The translations under genes and the position numbers were made by a program. From Phlegmacium glaucopus (taxonomy: Eukaryota; Basidiomycota; Agaricomycetes; Agaricales; Cortinariaceae), in contig MU130154.1 of assembly GCA_015039465.1 (NCBI GenBank), forward strand, positions 186,001-250,000: DNA of 64,000 nucleotides, in the 5' to 3' direction. The notes under the pieces were generated by a model. That model did not search any database, was not told where the DNA came from, and saw only the letters and a list, made by a program, of their open reading frames with translations. This document shows, one piece after another, positions 33,593-45,317 of this stretch (position 1 is its first letter; every line of letters begins with the position of its first letter).

Positions 33593-36038
33593 ATGTATAC
33601 TGTAAATCAGATTTTTATATCAGATCACGAACTCCGCTTGTTCAATACCCCTATGCAAAGTCTTCTGTCATCGCTTGAAAGTTTCCAAAAACAAGATGCT
33701 TTCCCGCCGCACGCAGTTCACCCTTTTGCTTCAACAGCCCCAGATGCCTGCGTTCTTTTACAAGAGCTAATCAATGCCACTGATCAAGTATCGCGTTCAT
33801 TGGACATATGTGACTCTTCAATACCGTGGACAAATACTAAAGTGGTTTCTCTTCTTCGTCAACACTCTTCAATCGAGTATTCAGCGTTTTCTGTCAGCTA
33901 GGGCCTTCCTATTACTCCAATCGTGGTAATGAACGACTCACCAGGTCTTAGTCAGTGAAGAATAATCAACATCTTATCGACGCTCTGCGGGAACGTTCTG
34001 GCATCCGTTATGGTGAAAACGTTCCCTTGCTTTTAGCTTCTATCCCGGACTGGTGTATCAACCAACTCGGAGCATGGGGGACCTCTGTTGGGATGGAAAC
34101 GTTCGTCGACGTTCGTGGAGATGGTGCAACCGTTGTTTTAGGAGGAAAGGTCCTGGTTATCGACGTTGACTTCGCGATCGAACGCGACGAGCAGATGAAC
34201 CGACAATTAAAAGTGGTTAATATCAAGACATCCAATGCGTTGGTGTCCGGGAATACAAACCCAAGTGCTTCTACGATGCTCGACATCTTCCTGGCAGGCA
34301 ACATACAGAAATATTGTACTGAGATGCAGAAAACGGAAGACTCGCGCGACCCTGGGCTTGCTGCAAACATACGAAAGAACATACTTAGCCAACTTCGATA
34401 TCTTGTGCTCCTAGATGGATTAGCTAACAGAAAGGACGACGGTGGCATCAGATGGTTTACTGACCTTGATGAACTTTATCCAACGTTGAATGAAGTTGCC
34501 AGGGGTGAAGCGGGTTTAGTTGCTTCGTAGGTCCTTCTCCATATGTTGGCGCTATAAAGATGATTTGATGTATACGCAGATCCTTGTCCTTGCCCAAGGC
34601 CCCATTGGATATATTCCTGCTTCGCTCTCATGCTTTGCCTTTGCCATATTTAATAATCCCTTCCATTTCCTTTCTGACATATTTGTCTCCGCTCGCCTAC
34701 CTATCTCTCCTTCGCGATTCCAAAGGTCAAGATATGGATGATAGCTTTCCTCTTCTAGACTTGACACTTTCGCAGCTTAGATGGTCCTTAACTAGTCTCA
34801 AGAAAGGCGTCACGATCGCAACTCTCTCTCTTGAAATTTTGTCCGAGGCTCATCTCTATCCTCCCTCCATGTCCATGCCAAACGTAACCGCAAGACCCAC
34901 CTTTCCCTTGATGCCTGCTGTCTCAGAATTGGACCACAATTTCCCGCAACTTGGAGACAACTTCGGCGTTGCTGTCGATTTCCATGAATCAAACACATTT
35001 CCAGGGCCTTACACTTGGGTTCTGGACTTCACTGAAAGCGGTAAGCGACCTGGTGTGGTTACGAGCCAGTCAAGAATGAAAGAGATTGAACTCGTTGTCA
35101 ATCCTCTGGGAGGGATTGATAGCTTGAACGGGGTATCGGATATGTTGTCCTTCAGCCCTACCACGAGTTGGATAGATCTTCTGGTGCGTTTGTATCTCTT
35201 GTATATCCAGCCCCCTTTTAACATAGAGACGCAGCTTAACCCCGGAGCGACGGCGTCACCAGAACAATATACGGCTCTTTACGTTAATATTTTTATTTAT
35301 AACCAGGAGTGTATAACTCATAACGTGTACTTCCTCCAGAAATCGCCCAATTCCATGCATCCGCCTTTACAGCTACGGCTGACGACACCAGAAGAACCTG
35401 GGTTCCTCCTTGAGCGAGTTCCAGTCCATAGTATGAAAGAAGTTTGGGGGATACTAGAGGTAAGAGATTTTACACTATGACCATATCATTCGGTGTAATC
35501 TTTGTCGGCTTTAGGTTGTAAGAGAACAGTGTTGGTTGAACGAGATACTTCTGGGTTGCACTTGGACAACCGAAGGGTCGCAACAGCCAGAGGAGGAAAA
35601 TATTCAAGACGAGTCCATTCCCACTGAAGCTGATTTACAAGCCATTCTATCTGGTGATTTTCGCATATATTTTACCTTTGCTATGAAATGAGCTGATCAG
35701 GCATCCTAGGCACTTTTACACCCTACAGAATTCCTGTCAATGTGACCCTTCCATCAGGAAATACAACAGATAATCTTTTTGGGCCGGCTGAGCTTGACTT
35801 CCCACCTCCATCAAGGCCAAAGATTGTGATGACATCTCCCGAACGGCCACCGATCTCAGGCTTAGTAGAGATCACGGTGACGCATGACGAGACAAAACCA
35901 CGAGGCATCTCTGTAGAAATACAGGGCGCAATGGGATCGGATTTAAAACCTGCCGATTTAGAAGAAATCTGTCGTCGTGGAGGTACATTGGGTTTGCCAG
36001 GGAGAGTGTGGGCGAATGGCCATGGTTTGGCTGCCTAA
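33593..36038 (+). CDS. MED1: Mediator of RNA polymerase II transcription subunit 1
   Basis: MED1 is part of the middle module of Mediator, linking gene-specific activators to RNA polymerase II. The first exon carries LFNTPMQSLLSSLESFQKQD, an N-terminal helix as in fungal MED1. The core follows after a splice at about 33890-33950: LREYSG-type LRERSGIRYG, GTSVGMETFVDVRGDGATVV, LGGKVLVIDVDFAIER and QLKVVNIKTSNA. A later exon has LPYLIIPSISFLTYLSPLAYL, the hallmark of the fungal family, then YTWVLDFTESGKRPGVVTSQ. The protein ends RVWANGHGLAA. The start at 33593 is the first ATG compatible with the frame, but a different short first exon cannot be excluded because the preceding gene ends only 52 bases away. 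Confidence 0.82.
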
Positions 36039-36722
36039 ATAACTGTGGTTGGCAGATAGGACTGACAATCAGTCTGGTATGTCTGAATGGTATTTCATTG
36101 GTGATAGTGACTCGGTGGGAGTCGTGCTCATGCCTCTGTTTAGTCTCCCCCAAGGCAGACGTTGATACTATTTCGACTTCTGTGTCGACGGATATTTCGT
36201 GGCGCCTCCGGTTCTATTTTACTCCTTGTCCCATTTTTTAGAGTGCTGCGTCTGCAATTGGTTGCGATGATTATTTCTACATGATCTGGTTTCCGAGCAA
36301 CAAAAGTTTTATGCCTGTTGAGCAATGGACAGTGAGGAGTCAGCTCGACAGTTCAGAATGTGAACTTTTTGTCGAAGATGAAGATTTGCCGCAAGCGCTA
36401 GGTGTTGCTATAGCTGTTGACCATATAGCCATGTTTTCTAATTCATAGTTTTCCAAGGTCTGAATGGGTACCATGACGCATCTTTCTTGCTGCGGATTTT
36501 TGGTATATGCCGTTGCGATAATAGCATTGGCTTCATTAATAAGTATGAGCATCAACTATTTCTTCCAGAGCATCAGAGACTCTATCCATGAGGTTTGACC
36601 TTGGGAAGGTAGAGGCTTGTTACACATTTTCGATTGGGTACAACATTTACACAACATCCACAGATATCTACATTTCATCAGTAAGTCAGGTGTGGAAGGC
36701 GTACTCGATAATGACTCTGTTT
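36039..36722. other. Intergenic with a broken partial gene copy
   Basis: Between the MED1 stop and the stop of the mitochondrial protein gene lies mostly non-coding sequence. It includes the degenerate duplicate described at 36452-36617. No other supported frame. Confidence 0.55.
36452..36617 (-). pseudogene. Degenerate partial copy of the adjacent mitochondrial protein gene
   Basis: On the minus strand this stretch reads NEANAIIATAYTK, matching DEANAIIATAYTK in the intact gene at about 37115-37165. Flanking DNA also aligns over about 165 bases (37061-37246 in the intact copy), including GGTCAAAC and GTTGA-GCTCAT. Indels and stops break the frame. It is in the same orientation about 0.6 kb downstream of the parent, so a local tandem duplication followed by decay is likely. 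Confidence 0.75.
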
Positions 36723-37605
36723 CTAGCTACTCTTCTCATTGTCGTCCGGTCTTGAGGGCGTTGCATCTGCGGCGGGCTGGGATGGATCCGCGGGCACGCC
36801 ACCAGCTGGCTTCCGACCAACAGAGCTTTTAATCTGCACATTTTATGAAATTAACGAAAATAACGGCAAATATGCCATGAAAGTCGAACCTGTGGTCGAA
36901 ATCGATCATACAAGTCTGGTATTTTTTCCATCGTCGCAGCACCTAGCGTTGCAGCTGCAGCCAAGGCTTCGTTCACCCTTTTCTTCACTTCATACTTTTC
37001 TACCCTCTGTCTTAACTCCAGACTAGCCGGTTGCAATTGTTCCCTCAGATCTCGCAGAAGGCTAAGAATCTGGACGGTGCGCTGCGTCACATGTTTATCT
37101 CCACCCTGCTGTATTAGGTCGCGAATTTTGGTATATGCGGTGGCAATGATAGCATTGGCTTCATCAGCATGAGCGTCAACCGCGCCGTCCACAACATCAA
37201 AGGCTTTATCCACCACAAAGTTTGACCCTGGAAAGGCGAGATAGGCTTTAACGGCTTCTCGAAGAAACCCAAGTGTTTGGCTAGGAAGTTTTCCTTTGGA
37301 GAGATTGTCTCGCGCCTGGTCTAGATAAAACTTTGTTTCTTGGATACGATCGACTATCTTCTTGACGCCAGAGAAGTGATACCATGTGTAACCTTGAACA
37401 ATCACGTTCGATGAGCAGATCAAAAAAGAGGTATAAGAGGATGGAATAGACCAGCTGCAAGAATGGTGGCTGCACCAGCCATACCAGCTAGCATATGACT
37501 TCCAATATGGCGAACATGGGGTCTAGCTGGAACAGACGAGTTATACCTGATAACGGGAATAAGGACAGTCCTCTTCAACAGAGAACGAGACGCGAGAGGC
37601 AGCAT
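36723..37605 (-). CDS. Mitochondrial membrane-associated protein, unknown function
   Basis: Three exons (37452-37605, 36890-37392, 36723-36833) give 255 residues. The N-terminus MLPLASRSLLKRTVLIPVIR is a typical mitochondrial presequence. A hydrophobic segment HMLAGMAGAATILAAGYTWYH follows. The rest is helical and charged: VKKIVDRIQETKFYLDQARD, TLGFLREAVKAYLAF, DEANAIIATAYTKIRDLIQQ, VQILSLLRDLREQLQPAS and a C-terminal Pro/Ala/Asp-rich tail (VPADPSQPAADATPSRPDD) ending EKSS. This suggests an inner-membrane anchor with a soluble helical domain. I know it only as the kind of hypothetical protein common in Agaricomycetes. A broken partial copy lies just downstream. Confidence 0.75.
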
Positions 37606-37752
37606 CTGAAGAAGTTGAAAGCGAGAGGCTAGGAGGCCGTAGAAATACTAGAGTGCCGCAGAGCCGACGTACGCCAACGGCAGAAAAACACGGCTTAACC
37701 ACTTTCCCACGACTGACAGTGAAGAAGTGAAATAGAATAGGGTCATACATAA

Positions 37753-38423
37753 CTACTGTGATGGAACTTCAATCTCTCCAGAATTGATACCATCGATGAT
37801 ATCGTGTGGTGGTTGTCCATCGACAGTGCAGCCAATACTTTGTGCCGTTCCCAAAATCTCTTTCACACACCCCGACAGCTCCTTCGCGAGCGATTTTGAC
37901 TTCATAGTTCGCGCGATATCAAAAATCTCGTCCAGTGTCACATTACCCGAGTGCTTGATGTTCTTCTCCTTCTTACGATCACGCGGAGGCTCTATAGGAG
38001 TATATACGATCAATAAATTTGGTAAACAATTGGGAACAAAGTGCTAATTACCTTTGAGCGCCCGGATGACAAGAGAAGAAGCAGAGGGGACAACAGAGAC
38101 GGCAGCTTGACGATTTTGGATGGTAAGTTGGACAGTCACCCGTAGACCTTTCCATGCTGATGTAGCCTTGGCAATATCTTCTCCGACCTTTTTGGGTGAC
38201 TGAAGACAAGTCAGAAAGAGAGTCCATAGGGTGTGTGGGTACACGAGATACAGACCAGACCCAGGGGACCAATCTTTGGGGCCAGTGCTGACGAGGCACC
38301 GACTTCACCACCAGTAGCACGGAGGTAGATGATCTTAATCTCATTTGGGTCCTGGTTGAGAGGAATGAAATAAGCAAATAATCGATATTCTAAAGAATAA
38401 TTATTACAAGTTTGGGTGCCATT
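37753..38423 (-). CDS. RPL12: 60S ribosomal protein L12 (uL11)
   Basis: uL11 forms the base of the ribosomal stalk and, with rRNA, the GTPase-associated centre that contacts elongation factors. Four exons (38409-38423, 38256-38351, 38052-38199, 37753-37991) give exactly 165 residues, the length of the eukaryotic protein. The tiny first exon codes only MAPKL. Diagnostic stretches are [86 protein letters not shown] and [15 protein letters not shown]. Very short first exons with an early intron are characteristic of fungal ribosomal protein genes. It is divergent from the cyclin gene, 268 bases away. Confidence 0.97.
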
Positions 38424-38691
38424 TTTTGTTAGGAGGAGATTGTTGGTCGAGGAGAACGGCTGATATGAACTCAATCTTGCTGGGGGGTATAATCACCGAA
38501 ATTAGAGTTCAAGTTCCGATAACCAAACTGTACAGCAGCTGATTTCAGGCTTACATACGCAGTATTTGTACGTATTATGCTAAGGCTTTCATCTTCGTGA
38601 TCATTCTGGCGCCATCAACTGCTCAAGCCTGGCGAGCTTCCTCAGTTCGGTTTCGAGGAGCGCATCAACGTCTATCTTGTGCAATGGATCC

Positions 38692-39861
38692 ATGGAATCC
38701 GACAGCTCTGAAAGGGTTGAAATTCCCGCCAACTTTGAAGATGCTCCCGTAGATGATCTCGTACAGCTCATTGGTGAATCACCTCGGGCCTTTTACTTAT
38801 TGCCGTCGTCGTCGTCGTCGCTGACAGGCCAATTTTTTTTAGCAGATATGCTAGACCGACTAATGTCGCATAATGATCTCATACCTTTATCACCGTATGT
38901 ATCTTCATGCTTTTCTCCCTAGTCCATCTAAACGATTATTGTGTTATCTAGGGAGTCTTTAACACGATTTCATTCACGTTCAACACCCAGCATAAGCATT
39001 CTCGATTACTTGAAGCGCATCATCAGATTCACCAACGTCGAGGTTGGTGGAATGTATTTCTCTTCTCAACTTTAAACAAAGCATTGCTGAATCGAAAACA
39101 CTCATCCCATTCTGATTTATTTCCAAAAGAAATCATGTTTACTTATCTCTCTTTTCAACATCGACCAGATCTGCTCTCGGATGCCCCTATTCACCCTTTC
39201 TTCTCTGACATGTCATCGATTTGTCATCACTTCTATAACCGTATCTAGTAAAGGCCTCTGCGACGCCTTTTGTCCGAATAATCTCTACGCCAAAGTGGGC
39301 GGTATATCTGTTACGGAACTCAATGTCCTCGAAAGAGAGTTTTTGGCAATGATCGATTGGCGTTTGATGGTTAGTAGAAAGTCCTTCCCTTCACCTCATT
39401 CAACGAACTCATTAAAATCCCATCTCTTTCTTTCTTTCTTTCTTTCCTCTCTCCAGTGTACCAGAGATATCCTGCAAGAATATTACGTCAACCTCGTCCG
39501 AACACATAGTGCCGGAAAATTCGTACTCGCCGGTACACATACGCCTTCCAACTCTTCCGAAAGCGACACCGAAATGGAAAACAATAGCAACAGCGGTCAA
39601 TCTGCCCCATCATCTCCTACAGCAGGCGCTCGCCGCCGTCATCTCCGATTATCAATTTCAGAATCATCTGCTATCCTCATGGATCACGGTCCACCTTTAC
39701 CTCTACTAGTACCCGAAGTAATCCATCCGCATCCTCAATCTCATCGACCTACTATCGAACAAAACATGGCATTCGCTGCTCTACAACAGTCACAACAGGA
39801 TATAAACATGAATATTGACATAACCACTACCGCCACCAACACTCCCAGGTCGTTCAAATAA
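38692..39861 (+). CDS. PHO80-like (PCL-type) cyclin
   Basis: PHO80/PCL cyclins activate the PHO85 cyclin-dependent kinase in phosphate and nutrient signalling. The start at 38692 gives MESDSSERVEIPANFEDAPV; the ATG at 38684 is out of frame. The cyclin box is nearly textbook across three splices: DDLVQLIADMLDRLMSHNDL, LTRFHSRSTPSISILDYLKR, IIRFTNVEKSCLLISLF, FTLSSLTCHRFVITSITVSS, KGLCDAFCPNNLYAKVGGIS and VTELNVLEREFLAMIDWRL. The tail after TRDILQEYYVNLVRTH is Ser/Pro/Asn-rich. Intron 1 carries a CGT run (38804-38820) and a later intron a TTTC run (39424-39445). The PHO85 partner is not in the window. Family call is firm. Confidence 0.92.
39424..39445 (+). repeat. TTTC microsatellite in a cyclin intron
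   Basis: About five TTTC units immediately precede the CTCTCCAG acceptor. The repeat doubles as the polypyrimidine tract, so length change could affect splicing. Confidence 0.8.
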
Positions 39862-40857
39862 ACCTCAAATATATCTTATATACATATCTGTTTTTTTTAT
39901 ATCTTTTTTATATCATTCAATGTACATTCGTGACACCCTGACAGTTATTGGTACAGATTCATCAAGCAAATTCCGCCAAGAGCGACATCAAAATGGACTA
40001 TGAATCAGTAAATCTGCATTTTGCAGCAGGAGGATCGTTCCCAGTATACGAAGTAACTCATTTCTCACCCCCGTCATTGGCGAACAAAACTGAACAACTT
40101 ACCAAAGTTTCGATCAAATAAAAACTCTCAATACTTTGTATCGAATCATAAATCGCACTTTGATATCATCATCTACGTAAAAAAAAACTAACTGCACAAT
40201 GAGCAGGCCGTACTTTGTTGTTGTTATCAGGATCGACAAATAGTAAAAAAAGAAGAAAGGTAACAGAAAAGAAGTGAAGCTGCGAAGGATGATGAAGAAG
40301 GAACGTGATGGGTTAACGTTTATGTGGAAAAAACTACAATTTATATTTTCTAAAAAAATGAACGAGGGGAGTTGTGTGTGCAGGCAAAAGAAGGTCATCG
40401 ATATCTTTGGAAACTAGTGGAGAGGAAGAAGCCCATTACGACTGGTGCGAACGGCTTTGTGAAGTACAAGTCCTACTACATAAGTAATTGCAAGAAAGAC
40501 AAAAAGAGGGGGAGGGGAAGGACGGATGGCGGAAGGGAGGGAAGCAGGATGGGAAGAAATCCTGAATCGAAAGATGTGCGTAGTACCCAGTCAATATAAG
40601 GAACAGATAAAAACAGGGTAGGGAAGTATATGTTTCTATCTGAACCAATGTAATGAAAGAATAAAAGAACTGGGGGCGCACCGTGAAAAGAAAGATAAAC
40701 TACTGTTTGATTACCTATACAATTAAACGCTTTGCTGTGTGTGCTGTGTACTCTTTTTTTTTTTCCTTTTCATGAGAGCCTGCTTTCTTTTTTTTTTTTG
40801 TTTTCTTGTACAAAAAAAAGAAAGAAAAAAGTCCGAACTTCCACCGCCTCCCTATCC
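39862..40857. other. Intergenic, AT-rich, between convergent cyclin and kinase genes
   Basis: Nearly one kilobase without a supported gene. It has homopolymer and A/T-rich tracts: T runs near 39890, A run near 40180, and a T-rich/A-rich imperfect hairpin at 40784-40830. A purine-rich stretch lies at 40500-40560. Short frames here have low-complexity translations and no splice or family support. Confidence 0.55.
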
Positions 40858-43800
40858 TCAACGACGGAGAGCAGATAACATCTTTGCGAGCGCGTTGATC
40901 TGGCCTTTCTGAACTTTCTTGACTCCATCCACATCCGTAGTGATCCCATTCCCAAGATCAGTCGTACTCGTCGATGCATCCCTACGCAAATACTCTGGGG
41001 ATCTCGGACCATGCCCAGTCGGCCGTTCGGTGATCGTATCCAACTTGAGATCCTTTGGAGGTTTTCTAGTCCGTTGTTTACGAACAGGTGGCGAACCAAA
41101 AATATCTCCGACAGGATTAGGATGTTGACTTCGAGGTAGTTCATGAAGTTCCCAAGGAACGCCATCCATAACTGAATTGAAAGAAGATTAGATGTAAGGC
41201 AAAGAGAAGAGAAAAAAAAATAGCCTCACTCTTGATGTTCTTTGGAATACTACTTGGAAAATAAGGCGCCGCTGTCGTGGAAGCCGGTTTCACACTCGTC
41301 CGCCAACTCGTAGACGACACGCTAGTAGCCGTAGTCGACACACTCCTCGCACTTGAATTACTATACCTCGTAAACGCAGATGTTGAAGTCCCAGGACTCG
41401 AACTTGTAGCCGTGCTGCTCATCGAACTACGCCAATTAGAAGATATAACCGAACTCGCACTAGAACCAACGGTAGCACCAGGTCGAATGCTGCTGCGCGT
41501 GCTATTCGGAGATATAGCCCGTTTGTCAACGTAACCACTCCATGACTCTTGAGGTAACATGGGGGCTGTGCTGGTTGATAAGGCAAGGGCAGGCGTTCTA
41601 GGCTGATAGCCATGCAGAGATTCCTGAGATTCTCTCCCACGACGCCCACGACTCCATGCGGAAGAAGTATCTTCGGTGGCGTTTGAGGGGGGTACCGCAT
41701 GGAAACGCGAGTTCGGAGGGGCATCCAAACCCATAATTAGGTTTGTCACGTTGCTAGCTGTAGCCGACATGGGTTGTGCATGTGTAAAATCGATCGAAGT
41801 TGGGGGTGATACTTCTTCCACGGGAGAAATGCCAGCCAGAGCCGAGGCCGAGGCCGAAGCAGCGCTGGCAAGGGCTGCAGTGCTGTTCTTGCCAAAACTG
41901 AGTTTCCACTTTGATGGTTTCTTGGTCACGGGTGGTGGTGGAACGGAAGAAATGGAGGGAACGGGTGGCCGAGGATTGCTCTTGAGAAGCGCAGTAGGCA
42001 CGGCATAAAGAGCAACGGGTTCGAAAGGTTTTCTGTTGCGTCGATTAGTTGAAGTTGACGTTTTGGTAGAAACTGATCTATGAGACGAGGATTTGGAGGC
42101 CTTGCTGATCTCTCTGGCAAGGGACTGAGATGCAACAGCTAGAGTAACCAAAGTCTCATCGGTAGTGGGATTGTCGACGCTCGCATTCTTGCTTTTGCGA
42201 GCCCCTCTCTTCCTTCTCTTGGTGTTAGAAGTAGATCGAGAAGGGATATCTTCATCCAAGACTTCATCCTCGTTATCGATGACAGTTGATAATTCCTCAC
42301 GTTCAAATGCGGGCTCCAGGGATGGAGCACGAGAAAGAGAACGCGTAGGCATAGCGGGAGTGCGAACGGCAGGAGTACTGAACGAAGACTGCCTTGAGCT
42401 AGGTCGATGAGAGATGGGAGTTGATAAGGATAGACGGTGACCATGGGTGGAGCTGTTAGACACGGTGCGTTGCATTCCGTGACCTCCCAGAAGAGTGGGA
42501 AGATTCTTTATCCAAGAACCAAATTCTGCTGCACTCATGCGCATAGAGTCATCTGCTGGGTCATCGAAAATACAAAAGACTTTGTTGGCAAGGACCTCTG
42601 CGACAGGTTTGGTCATGCCAGTGAAACGAGTCAGGAAGAAGTTGACAGGATCCCGACGGAAGAGATCAAAAGATGAGCAGGCGCCTTGGGCAGTGTCAGT
42701 CCAAGGATTGTAATGGTACAACCTATACGTGTATTTAGTAGTTACGAAATTTTAAAAAAGGATGGCCTACATGTTAATTAAGACGATACCCAAAGACCAG
42801 ACATCGGCAGCACGGGGACGATAGGTAGGAGCGACATTATTCCTGCATTCTATACAACTGTTCAATAAATGAAAGGGCGGTGGGTGACTATACTTACCGT
42901 AGCTCATGTAGGGAGCACTACCACAGTCCATGTCAGAAGATTCGACATCAGTTGTAGAAAGGCCAAAGTCTGTGAGTTTGACAACGACTTTGCGTTCACG
43001 ACGACCGTCCGGAGTAGTGACGATTCCGTCTGTGACAATGAAGTTTTCTGGTTTGATGTCACGATGAAAAACCTGCTGCGCATGGCAAGCTGCTACGGCG
43101 TCACACATCTGGGAGAACATGGATGATATGAGACGAAGACGAGTGCGAGAGAGTAAATGGGATGGATGTAGATTTGAGAGTAAACTAGGAGTTGGGGGAG
43201 TGTGAGAAGTTGAGACTGAAGAGTCAGTGGATTGGGGACTTTGGAGATCGTAATGGTCCCTCGCTTGTTCAAGAAAGAAAAAGAGGTCTTCCCCTGGAAC
43301 GTATTCGAGAAGAAGAAGCAGAAATGCTGAAGTTTCAAAAGTGCGATGGAGAGTAACGATGTTTGGGTGAAGATGCAAGGATTGATGAATGTGAACCTAA
43401 AGTGACCATTTTTTTAAAAGGTTTTTTTTAATATAGAGAGAAAGATGTAGATTACCTCTGACATTTGAACGGCCAGAGCATCTTGATCCAAGTCAGCTTT
43501 AGACAAACATTTGATAGCATATTCACGGCCGTAGACGGTGTGCTGGCTTGTGGAGTTCGAAGATTTGTTGGCTGGATCCAACTCCATGAGACCAATAGTT
43601 GACATGTGACCATCTTCTGAATGGACTGGACGAGAAAGGACTTCTTGTACTAGATAGACGACAGCATAGCTGCCTGTGCCGAGTTGTTTGATGACTTCGA
43701 ACTCGCGAGCAGGTTCTGTGTGAGAGGACGATACGAGACGAATTGGCTCTCCCTGTAGAAGAGAGCCTTCGCCGACGGTGTCACCTGGTGCCAAGACATC

Positions 43801-44058
43801 GTGCAATGACGGAGAAAGTAAAGAAGACTGAGCGGAGGAGGACCTTGGATGGTTTTGAAAGAGGACTGGATTTGAAGGCTGAAGGTGCCTAGATGAGAAG
43901 TAAGGGGAACGTGGCGAGGGAGAAGAAGAAATATTAAGAGGAAGTTGGAGGATGGAGCGAGAGACTTGAGGACGGTTGCGGTTCAAAAGGTCGTTAGGTT
44001 TTGATAATTTGGGGGATGAGATTGAGAGAGGAGGGAGTTGAACCGGGTACTGCAACAT
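40858..44058 (-). CDS. Serine/threonine protein kinase, Ran1/Ksp1-like
   Basis: The protein has a Ser/Pro-rich N-terminus, then a kinase domain and a long Ser/Thr-rich tail. Kinase landmarks are the Gly loop QLGTGSYAVVYLV, the Lys in REYAIKCLSK, HPNIVTLHRTFE, the hinge LLLLEYVPGEDLFFFLEQ, the catalytic loop FHRDIKPENF, the DFG motif VVKLTDFGLSTTD, YRPRAADVWSLGIVLINM and YHYNPWTDT. An insertion rich in Ser/Pro/Leu sits between the hinge and the catalytic loop. This layout is that of fungal Ran1/Pat1, Ksp1 and Sks1 kinases, which link nutrients to growth, meiosis or filamentous development. The start at 44058 (MLQYPVQLPPLSISS) is the first ATG in frame. A short exon ending VMDGVPWELHELPR to SALRR closes it. 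All catalytic residues appear present. Confidence 0.9.
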
Positions 44059-44182
44059 GGGGAGAGGGTAGTGGCGGGTGACTGACTACTTACAGACGAA
44101 GACCTGCTATTGATGTCTGAAGGGCCTTGTTTAGAGATACATGCAGAGAAGAAGGGGTCACCGTGGGAATTTATTCTGAAAA

Positions 44183-45189
44183 CTATTGACTTAATAAGCT
44201 ATCCCGTGCACGGACTACTAAATACTCCAACAATTTGTGCCGCAAATTATCAGGACAAGGATGGCTACAAATCACTTGCTTGATCTCTGTAACCATACTC
44301 AATCCAGGTACAGCTAGGCCATAGTTCAGTACACGCTCATATGAACACTGCAAATCTCACCTTCAAGCGCTTTCCCTATCACAATCTCAATAATACCACC
44401 CTTCATCACTTCCTCATCCATCTCAACTCCAAGCACTTCCCATCGTCTTCGGAGCCTTTCAATAAATCCTAGCTCCATCTTTACGTACTCTTTCCACATG
44501 TCTATGCTGTCACCGTTCATCCTGATTCCTCGTTGTAACAACGTGCGTGCTCCAGATGCTGACAATTGATCCAGTTCATGTGCTGCACCCATAATATACA
44601 GCCCACTTTCCTGCGGATGTAGCTGCAACGCTCTGTCTCCATGTCAGTTATACACACACACAATCATTAACTCCACTCACCTGGCTATAATTCTACCAAC
44701 CAATGCATCAGCTTTCTCTCGCTTAGCAACCTCAATATATTGTACCCATAGTCCAACATCAGATTTGAACTTTTTTACTGCTCGTTCAAATATATGAAAT
44801 TGTCTTCGAACTAGCGCATAGTCTGAAATCGTAGCAGGTCCAGGTGGTAACTCTATTAAAAAAATAAAATCAATACCATGAGATCACAATCATTTCAAGT
44901 CAACTCAACTCATCCTCTCAACTCTTTTGCGACGCAGTTGTTCAAGTCCCATCTCATACGAGATATACCGCAGAAAATCCCCCTTTTTAGCAACACGTCT
45001 AACCAACGCAATCTCATAACTTGTCCGTCTCTTCATGATTTCTTTGATTTCTTTCTATACAAAACCTTTTTTTTCTGTCATACGTTTCTCCTCAAATTCA
45101 CCATCACATACCTCCGTGAAAAGACTCTTCTCTACTAAATCCTTGAGCTCATTGAGCATCTGCTCTTGCTGAAATTGAACCCGTTCCAT
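44183..45189 (-). CDS. UTP6: U3 snoRNP protein UTP6, short form
   Basis: UTP6 is a HAT-repeat protein of the small-subunit processome needed for 18S rRNA maturation. The N-terminus MERVQFQQEQMLNELKDLVE splices to KEIKEIMKRRTSYEIALVRR and DFLRYISYEMGLEQLRRKR. Next come PGPATISDYALVRRQFHIFE, FKSDVGLWVQYIEVAKREKA, LQLHPQESGLYIMGAAHEL and SIDMWKEYVKMELGFIERLR, all strong UTP6 blocks. After GIIEIVIGKALE a GTGAGA donor joins a last exon, EIKQVICSHPCPDNLRHKLL to DSLLSQ. The total is only about 256 residues, whereas yeast UTP6 is about 440. The C-terminal HAT region seems missing, and the kinase gene starts 124 bases further on. It may be a shortened but working gene, a recent truncation, or a gene with a distant exon I failed to find. 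Confidence 0.82.
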
Positions 45190-45317
45190 GCTGTATCAAG
45201 TGAAAAAAGAGTGACAATTCCTTTCTTTTCTTGCCCAATTGGGGCATATATATCCAGTAACAGTGCCACACACACACAACTCATCTCTCCTCCTCATCAA
45301 CGCGCCCTTAGCTCGAC
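45190..45317. promoter_or_regulatory. Divergent promoter, UTP6 / Ser-Pro-rich gene
   Basis: 128 bases separate the two start codons. A TATATATCC stretch near 45247-45255 and a CACACACACACAA run near 45269-45281 are the visible features. Confidence 0.4.

Noticed and set aside
34008..34448. Minus-strand open frame of 146 codons
   Set aside because: It overlaps the conserved MED1 core exon on the other strand and its translation shows no conserved motif.
40784..40830. T-rich/A-rich hairpin suggesting a terminator or mobile element
   Set aside because: It consists of low-complexity homopolymer tracts in a 3' flank; pairing is expected by composition and no element structure is seen.
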